The notes under the pieces are model-generated. The model had not been told where the DNA came from and did not search any database. It saw nothing but the letters and a program-made list of their open reading frames with translations. From an uncultured Clostridia bacterium (GTDB lineage: Bacteria > Bacillota > Clostridia > TANB77 > CAG-508): a stretch of DNA of 9,634 bases. The DNA is taken from positions 1-9,634 of the forward strand of contig CANQMG010000057.1 in assembly GCA_947624925.1 (NCBI GenBank), read 5' to 3'. This document shows positions 6,825-9,634 of this stretch, piece by piece. The first letter of the stretch is position 1, and the number at the start of each line of letters is the position of its first letter. The position numbers and the translations under genes are program-made.

Positions 6825-6882
6825 TGCAGTTTCGTCACCGCATTTGTGCCTCTTTTATATATTTAATGTTATCATTATACAT
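6825..6882 (-). pseudogene. sigF: Out-of-frame N-terminal segment of sigF
   Basis: ATG at 6882 has a good site, GGGGTG five bases upstream, and encodes MYNDNIKYIKEAQMR before a TGA at 6837-6835. The next frame continues DETAMSNLVVNNSGL. Bacillus SigF has SQNGDQQARDLLIEKN at this point, with identical spacing to WSVV. Deleting the single C at 6840 (minus strand) would give AQMGDETAMSNLV, restoring the Q-x-G-D motif and a protein of about 241 residues. This is therefore read as the true sigF start, separated by an apparent one-base insertion. Confidence 0.75.
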
Positions 6883-6899
6883 ATGTACACCCCATAAAA

Positions 6900-7370
6900 T
6901 TAATCTTTCGTTTTTTCTAATATGTCTTCTAAATTTTCCTCCCTTTTAATAGTTTTTTTCATTGTAACTTTGGTTCCTATATCAACAACAGATTCAATTT
7001 TCACTTCATCCATAAAGCTTTCCATAATTGTAAATCCCATTCCAGATCTTTCTAAATTTGGTTTAGAAGTATATAATGGTTCTTTTGCGATACTAATATC
7101 TTCTATTCCCTTACCATTATCTGAAATTTCTATTATTATTGAATTTGCAGATAGTTTACAATTAATTTTTATTATTCCTTCTGTGTCTTCGTATCCATGT
7201 ATAATGCAATTAGTTACAGCTTCTGATACAGCAGTTTTTATATCTGCAAGTTCTTCAATTGTTGGGTCTAATTGTGAGGCAAAAGCTGCAACTGTTATAC
7301 GAGCAAATGCTTCATTATTAGATTTACTTAAAAACTCTAACTTCATTTCATTGTCATAAAAATTAACCAT
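6900..7370 (-). CDS. spoIIAB: Anti-sigma F factor / serine kinase SpoIIAB
   Basis: SpoIIAB binds SigF and blocks it. It also phosphorylates SpoIIAA with ATP, and dephosphorylated SpoIIAA displaces SigF. 156 residues, a single GHKL ATPase domain: N box with E50 and N54 (EAVTNCIIHGY), G1 box D84-NGKG (ISDNGKGI), G2 box RSGMGF (108-113). The Arg that contacts both SigF and SpoIIAA in Bacillus SpoIIAB (R20) corresponds to R24 in EAFARI. ATG 7370 is chosen over an in-frame GTG at 7379, which would lie one base from the GGAGGAG site; the ATG is ten bases from it. The site lies inside the end of spoIIAA, and the two genes are one base apart, so translation is probably coupled. The C-terminus is a little longer and more charged than in Bacillus (146 aa). 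Confidence 0.97.
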   Translation of the reverse strand: MVNFYDNEMKLEFLSKSNNEAFARITVAAFASQLDPTIEELADIKTAVSEAVTNCIIHGYEDTEGIIKINCKLSANSIIIEISDNGKGIEDISIAKEPLYTSKPNLERSGMGFTIMESFMDEVKIESVVDIGTKVTMKKTIKREENLEDILEKTKD

Positions 7371-7371
7371 T

Positions 7372-7689
7372 TTAAGCACACTCCTCCCTTATTGGTATAA
7401 TCTTTAAAATTCCACACATTTCTAATATTTTTTTAATGCTTGATTTTACATTAACTAATTCCGTTGTCCCACCAAGCATTCTTATATTTTTATACCTTCC
7501 AAGTAACATTCCAATTCCAGCACTATCCATAAATGTAACTTTGTTAAAATCAAATATTACTTTTTTAGGAATATAATTTTCAATTTCATAATCTGCCTTT
7601 CTTCTAATATTTTCTGTTGTATGATGGTCTATCTCCTCCGTAATTTCAAGTATTAAGCACTTATCTTTAGCAATATATTTAGTATTCAC
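7372..7689 (-). CDS. spoIIAA: Anti-anti-sigma factor SpoIIAA
   Basis: STAS-domain partner that releases SigF from SpoIIAB when unphosphorylated. 105 residues from GTG 7689; a TTG at 7695 would add two. GAGGAGG (7705-7699) is nine bases from the GTG but only three from the TTG, so GTG is preferred. The phosphorylation site is the Ser in FMDSAGIG (S56 here), matching Ser58 of the Bacillus protein; the following Ser is Ala. Other STAS landmarks are EIDHHT near the start, GRYKNIRMLGG, and CGILKII near the end. First gene of the spoIIAA-spoIIAB-sigF operon. Its last codons (GAGGAGTGT) double as the spoIIAB ribosome binding site. Full length for the family (about 105-117 aa). Confidence 0.96.
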   Translation of the reverse strand: MNTKYIAKDKCLILEITEEIDHHTTENIRRKADYEIENYIPKKVIFDFNKVTFMDSAGIGMLLGRYKNIRMLGGTTELVNVKSSIKKILEMCGILKIIPIREECA

Positions 7690-7723
7690 TTTCAAATTCC
7701 TCCTCTTTTAATTTATAAAAATT

Positions 7724-7753
7724 ATTATATATTAAATGGAAAAATTTTCCTAT
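7724..7753 (-). promoter_or_regulatory. Candidate spoIIA operon promoter (SigH-like -35, TATAAT -10)
   Basis: On the minus strand ATAGGAAAA (7753-7745) fits the SigH -35 pattern RnAGGAwww expected for spoIIA operons. The -10 region has ATATAAT (7730-7724), which lacks the G of RnnGAAT and equally resembles a SigA -10 (TATAAT, 17 bases after TAGGAA). The sigma factor is therefore uncertain. A start near 7717 would leave a 28-base leader. Confidence 0.4.
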
Positions 7754-7768
7754 AGCAAAACATAGGAA
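7747..7768. repeat. Short inverted repeat overlapping the spoIIA -35 region
   Basis: TTCCTAT (7747-7753) and ATAGGAA (7762-7768) are exact complements separated by eight bases. One arm overlaps the SigH-like -35. It could be an operator or coincidence in AT-rich DNA. Confidence 0.25.
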
Positions 7769-7791
7769 GTTTTATCGATTTATAAGAAGTT

Positions 7792-7808
7792 TCTGACAAA
7801 ATCTGACA
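7792..7808 (-). promoter_or_regulatory. Tandem TGTCAGA repeat, candidate Spo0A-type site
   Basis: On the minus strand TGTCAGA occurs twice (7808-7802 and 7798-7792), exactly ten bases apart, about 40 bases upstream of the proposed spoIIA -35. Spo0A boxes (TGTCGAA) bind in tandem at this spacing and activate spoIIA operons. The match here is imperfect, with GA swapped to AG. Spacing and place are observed; the Spo0A link is inferred. Confidence 0.35.
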
Positions 7809-7823
7809 TTAACACATAAAACA

Positions 7824-7847
7824 AAAGACGATTTAATAATCGTCTTT
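7824..7847 (-). terminator. Terminator of the endolysin-like gene
   Basis: Ten-bp stem AAAGACGATT/AATCGTCTTT with loop TAAT; on the minus strand it is followed by a T-rich tail (TTTTGTTTTATG). The stop codon of the M23/SH3 gene lies at the stem edge. It insulates that gene from the spoIIA operon. Confidence 0.8.
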
Positions 7848-8547
7848 ATTTTATATAAACTTCTCCTTGATATACTGCTGCAACATATCCACTTGGTATT
7901 CTTACCCATATATCATTTCCAACATTAATTACTTCTTTTACAGTTACATTAGTACCTTTTTTTAATACAGCTTTATCCTTATTTACAGCATTATTTTTTC
8001 CATCTTCAGTTAATTCACTATAGTCTTTTTGCCTTTTATCTGTTCCTGCCCCATTTCTTACCTTTAAATTAACTTGTAGGGTATATATCTTTCCTACAGT
8101 ATATGATGTTTCCTGTAAATTTGGTAATTGATTTTGCAAATATGATGTTGGATCCACAGATTGATTGTTTTTATTTCTTACTTCAAAATGTAGGTGTGCT
8201 CCTGTAGAATATCCTGTATTTCCCATATATGCTATTACATCACCTTTTGAAACTTTTTGACCATTTTTTACCTTTAAACTTCCATATTTTAAATGTGCAT
8301 ATATTGTATACATTCCATTATCATGTTTTAGTTTTACATAGTTTCCATATATATTAGGTCCAGATGGATAGGTATTATAATTAATGTTAGATACAATACC
8401 TACTACAGTTCCTGCACTGTGGGCAACAACATCATCTAAAGTGTAATTTGCACCCACAATATCTACACCAGCGTGATTACCTCCTTTATATTTTTGCGTT
8501 ATCTGGCATTTTCCTTTTTTTAAAACTTTACAATCTATTATTGCCAT
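7846..8547 (-). CDS. Endolysin-like M23 endopeptidase with C-terminal SH3 domain
   Basis: Zinc endopeptidase predicted to cut peptidoglycan cross-bridges. 233 residues: an M23 (LytM) domain (about 1-137) with all expected residues, H25-x3-D29 (NHAGVD), H85 in YAHL, and H118/H120 in GAHLHFE. A bacterial SH3-like wall-binding domain follows (about 152-233: LKVRNGAGT... ending WVRIPSGYVAAVYQGEVYI). It has no signal peptide or membrane segment, so it would stay in the cytoplasm unless released by a holin or cell lysis. That design, and the KDYSELTEDGK-type SH3 insert I associate with clostridial phage lysins, suggest phage origin. No holin, tail, integrase or other phage gene is in the window. 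ATG 8547 has GAGGAGGAG upstream and starts two bases after a 25-codon ORF. Unlike SpoIIQ in this window, its active site is complete. Confidence 0.88.
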   Translation of the reverse strand: MAIIDCKVLKKGKCQITQKYKGGNHAGVDIVGANYTLDDVVAHSAGTVVGIVSNINYNTYPSGPNIYGNYVKLKHDNGMYTIYAHLKYGSLKVKNGQKVSKGDVIAYMGNTGYSTGAHLHFEVRNKNNQSVDPTSYLQNQLPNLQETSYTVGKIYTLQVNLKVRNGAGTDKRQKDYSELTEDGKNNAVNKDKAVLKKGTNVTVKEVINVGNDIWVRIPSGYVAAVYQGEVYIK

Positions 8548-8549
8548 TT

Positions 8550-8627
8550 TTATATCTCCTCCTCATAAATCTCTTCAAAACTATCATCTACTTCTTTCAT
8601 AACAATATTTTCATAATCTTCTTCCAA
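8550..8627 (-). CDS. Small acidic ORF (25 aa) upstream of the endolysin-like gene
   Basis: I do not recognise this protein. TTG 8627 has AGGAGGGG (8641-8634) upstream, GGAGG being eight bases from the start, and the frame ends with TAA two bases before the lysin ATG. The peptide starts MEEDYENIV and ends EEIYEEEI: nine Glu and three Asp against one Lys, no Cys, no hydrophobic stretch long enough for a membrane helix, so it is not a holin. Its last codons (GAGGAGGAGATA) form the lysin's ribosome binding site, so translation of the two is probably coupled. It may be a leader peptide controlling the lysin, an acidic partner, or a remnant of a longer phage gene. Support comes only from the strong site and tight spacing. 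Confidence 0.5.
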   Translation of the reverse strand: MEEDYENIVMKEVDDSFEEIYEEEI

Positions 8628-8646
8628 ATAAATCCCCTCCTAGTGT

Positions 8647-8683
8647 ATTATATGATTATATAAATTAATTGTTATTTTTATAA
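8647..8683 (-). promoter_or_regulatory. Candidate SigA promoter of the acidic ORF/endolysin-like unit
   Basis: On the minus strand two TATAAT hexamers eight bases apart (8660-8655 and 8652-8647) follow weak -35 candidates TTATAA (8683-8678) and ATAACA (8675-8670), each at 17 bases. The first fits better because its start near 8648 leaves the ribosome binding site at 8641-8634 within the transcript. Confidence 0.45.
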
Positions 8684-8694
8684 TTTACACGAAA

Positions 8695-8719
8695 AAAGTG
8701 ACTATTAATTAGTCACTTT
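8695..8719 (-). terminator. Terminator of the hydrogenase gene
   Basis: Ten-bp perfect stem AAAGTGACTA/TAGTCACTTT with a five-base loop, followed on the minus strand by a run of T (CACTTTTTTCG). It lies about 70 bases after the hydrogenase stop. The stretch 8720-8790 holds nothing else I can identify. Confidence 0.82.
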
Positions 8720-8790
8720 CTGTTTTAATATTTGAAAATTTTATAAGATTTTCGCTATAAAATAAGTAAACCTACTATATTTGCATTAAT

Positions 8791-9634
8791 CTAATTTCTA
8801 TATTTTTCTTTTTCTTCATATTCAGTATGTAGCAATTCATGTGCTTTATGACTTCCTGGTTTTCCTAAATATTCTTTATAAATAGTTTTTAATATAGGAT
8901 TTTCATGTGATTTACGTATTGTACTTTTTTCATCTATTGTATATAAGGCATTGGCTCTTTTTGCACGAATATCTACTTCTGCTCTTGTTTTTGAAGAATG
9001 TATTGGTTGTCCTCCACCCATTACACATCCTCCTGGACATGCCATTATTTCTACAAATTGATAATCTGCTTTTCCTGATTCTATTTCATCCATTATTCTT
9101 CTTGCGTTTGCAAGTCCAGATGCAACTACTATTTTTACTTCTTTTCCTGCAATATTTAATGTTGCTCTTTTTATACCTTTTTCTCCTCTTGCTTCTTTAT
9201 AATCAATATCTTTTAAATCTTCTCCTGTTAATGTATCTGCAACTGTTCTTAAAGCTGCCTCCATAACACCTCCTGTTGTACCAAATATAGCAGCAGCTCC
9301 TGTTGCCTCTCCCATAGGGTCATCGAATTTACTATCTTCTAATCCTGTAAAATCTATATGAGCTTGTTTAATCATCCTAGCTAGTTCACGTGTTGTTATA
9401 ACAGCATCAACATCTTTATATCCAGCACCTTCCATATGATCTCTTGTTATTTCATATTTTTTTGCGATACATGGCATTACAGATACCATATATATTTTAG
9501 ATGGATCTATATCATATTTCTTTGCAAAATAAGATTTAACTACTGCTCCGAACATTTGATGAGGAGATTTACAGCTTGATAGATGTGAGATAGATTTTGG
9601 ATAATTCATTTCACAATATCTAACCCAACCAGGG
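8791..9634 (-). CDS. [FeFe]-hydrogenase catalytic subunit, C-terminal part (runs off window)
   Basis: Catalyses reversible proton reduction to H2 at the H-cluster, disposing of electrons from fermentation in the cytoplasm. The frame is open to the window edge, with 280 residues visible. It begins PGWVRYCE, the tail of the L1 motif (TSCxPxW), whose cysteine lies outside. Visible ligands: L2 Cys55 in VSVMPCIAKKYE, and L3 Cys199/Cys203 in EIMACPGGCVMGGGQP. The C-terminal end (NPILKTIYKEYLGKPGSHKAHELLHT) is the small-subunit-like tail that wraps the H domain in HydA/HndD-type enzymes. The internal ATG at 9609 is not a start. N-terminal iron-sulfur domains are out of view, so a monomeric ferredoxin enzyme cannot be told from the bifurcating HydABC/Hnd type. 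It is followed by its own terminator, so it is the last gene of its transcript. Confidence 0.96.
   Translation of the reverse strand, partial: PGWVRYCEMNYPKSISHLSSCKSPHQMFGAVVKSYFAKKYDIDPSKIYMVSVMPCIAKKYEITRDHMEGAGYKDVDAVITTRELARMIKQAHIDFTGLEDSKFDDPMGEATGAAAIFGTTGGVMEAALRTVADTLTGEDLKDIDYKEARGEKGIKRATLNIAGKEVKIVVASGLANARRIMDEIESGKADYQFVEIMACPGGCVMGGGQPIHSSKTRAEVDIRAKRANALYTIDEKSTIRKSHENPILKTIYKEYLGKPGSHKAHELLHTEYEEKEKYRN

Noticed and set aside
6835..6837. TGA in the sigF 5' region read as a sense codon (recoded genetic code)
   Set aside because: In-frame read-through reaches a TAA after a few codons and does not lead into the SigF frame. TGA is also used as the normal sigF stop at 6158-6156.
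6922..7359. 145-codon plus-strand open frame opposite spoIIAB
   Set aside because: Antisense shadow of a conserved gene, with low-complexity Ser/Ile/Leu content and no initiation signals.
8907..9266. Long plus-strand open frame rich in Leu opposite the hydrogenase gene
   Set aside because: Its composition is just the antisense of an AT-rich coding frame, it has no ribosome binding site or recognisable motif, and it lies wholly over a well-identified gene.
1..9634. CRISPR array, insertion sequence, integrase or complete prophage
   Set aside because: No regularly spaced repeats, transposase or integrase motifs were found. The single lysin-like gene is not enough to call a prophage.

Overview
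This is an AT-rich, low-GC Gram-positive (Firmicutes) segment. Spore-formation genes, an [FeFe]-hydrogenase, strong GGAGG-type ribosome binding sites and several TTG/GTG starts point to a strictly anaerobic, spore-forming or formerly spore-forming member of the Clostridia, quite possibly a gut lineage. The species cannot be named from the sequence. Nearly everything lies on the minus strand, so the window reads biologically from right to left.

Right end (8791-9634): the C-terminal part of an [FeFe]-hydrogenase, cut by the window edge and closed by a hairpin terminator. Next (7846-8627): a two-gene unit of a 25-residue acidic ORF and a phage-endolysin-like M23/SH3 cell-wall hydrolase without signal peptide, with its own terminator. 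Then the early sporulation block (4344-7689): spoIIAA, spoIIAB, sigF, spoIID and spoIIQ in close order. The first three are the anti-anti-sigma, anti-sigma/kinase and sigma factor of the forespore switch. SpoIID and SpoIIQ act in peptidoglycan remodelling and the engulfment channel. spoIID overlaps sigF by ATGA, while spoIIQ appears to have its own SigF-type promoter just after the spoIID stop, which would make it a direct target of the sigma factor encoded upstream.

Left half: a transglutaminase-like gene broken into two frames (3260-4239), with a strong extended -10 promoter, runs directly into uvrA (406-3240), the damage-recognition ATPase of nucleotide excision repair. uvrA converges on a plus-strand 31-codon gene that is 61% asparagine (242-337), preceded by a 26-bp perfect palindrome. 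A tRNA-His with a clear promoter sits at the left edge.

The two most notable observations are apparent single-base frameshifts. One splits the transglutaminase-like gene at about 3721-3727. The other separates the first ~15 codons of sigF from the rest at about 6840. Either the assembly has errors, or these genes are decaying, or (less likely) decoding is unusual. No CRISPR, insertion sequence or integrase gene was seen.
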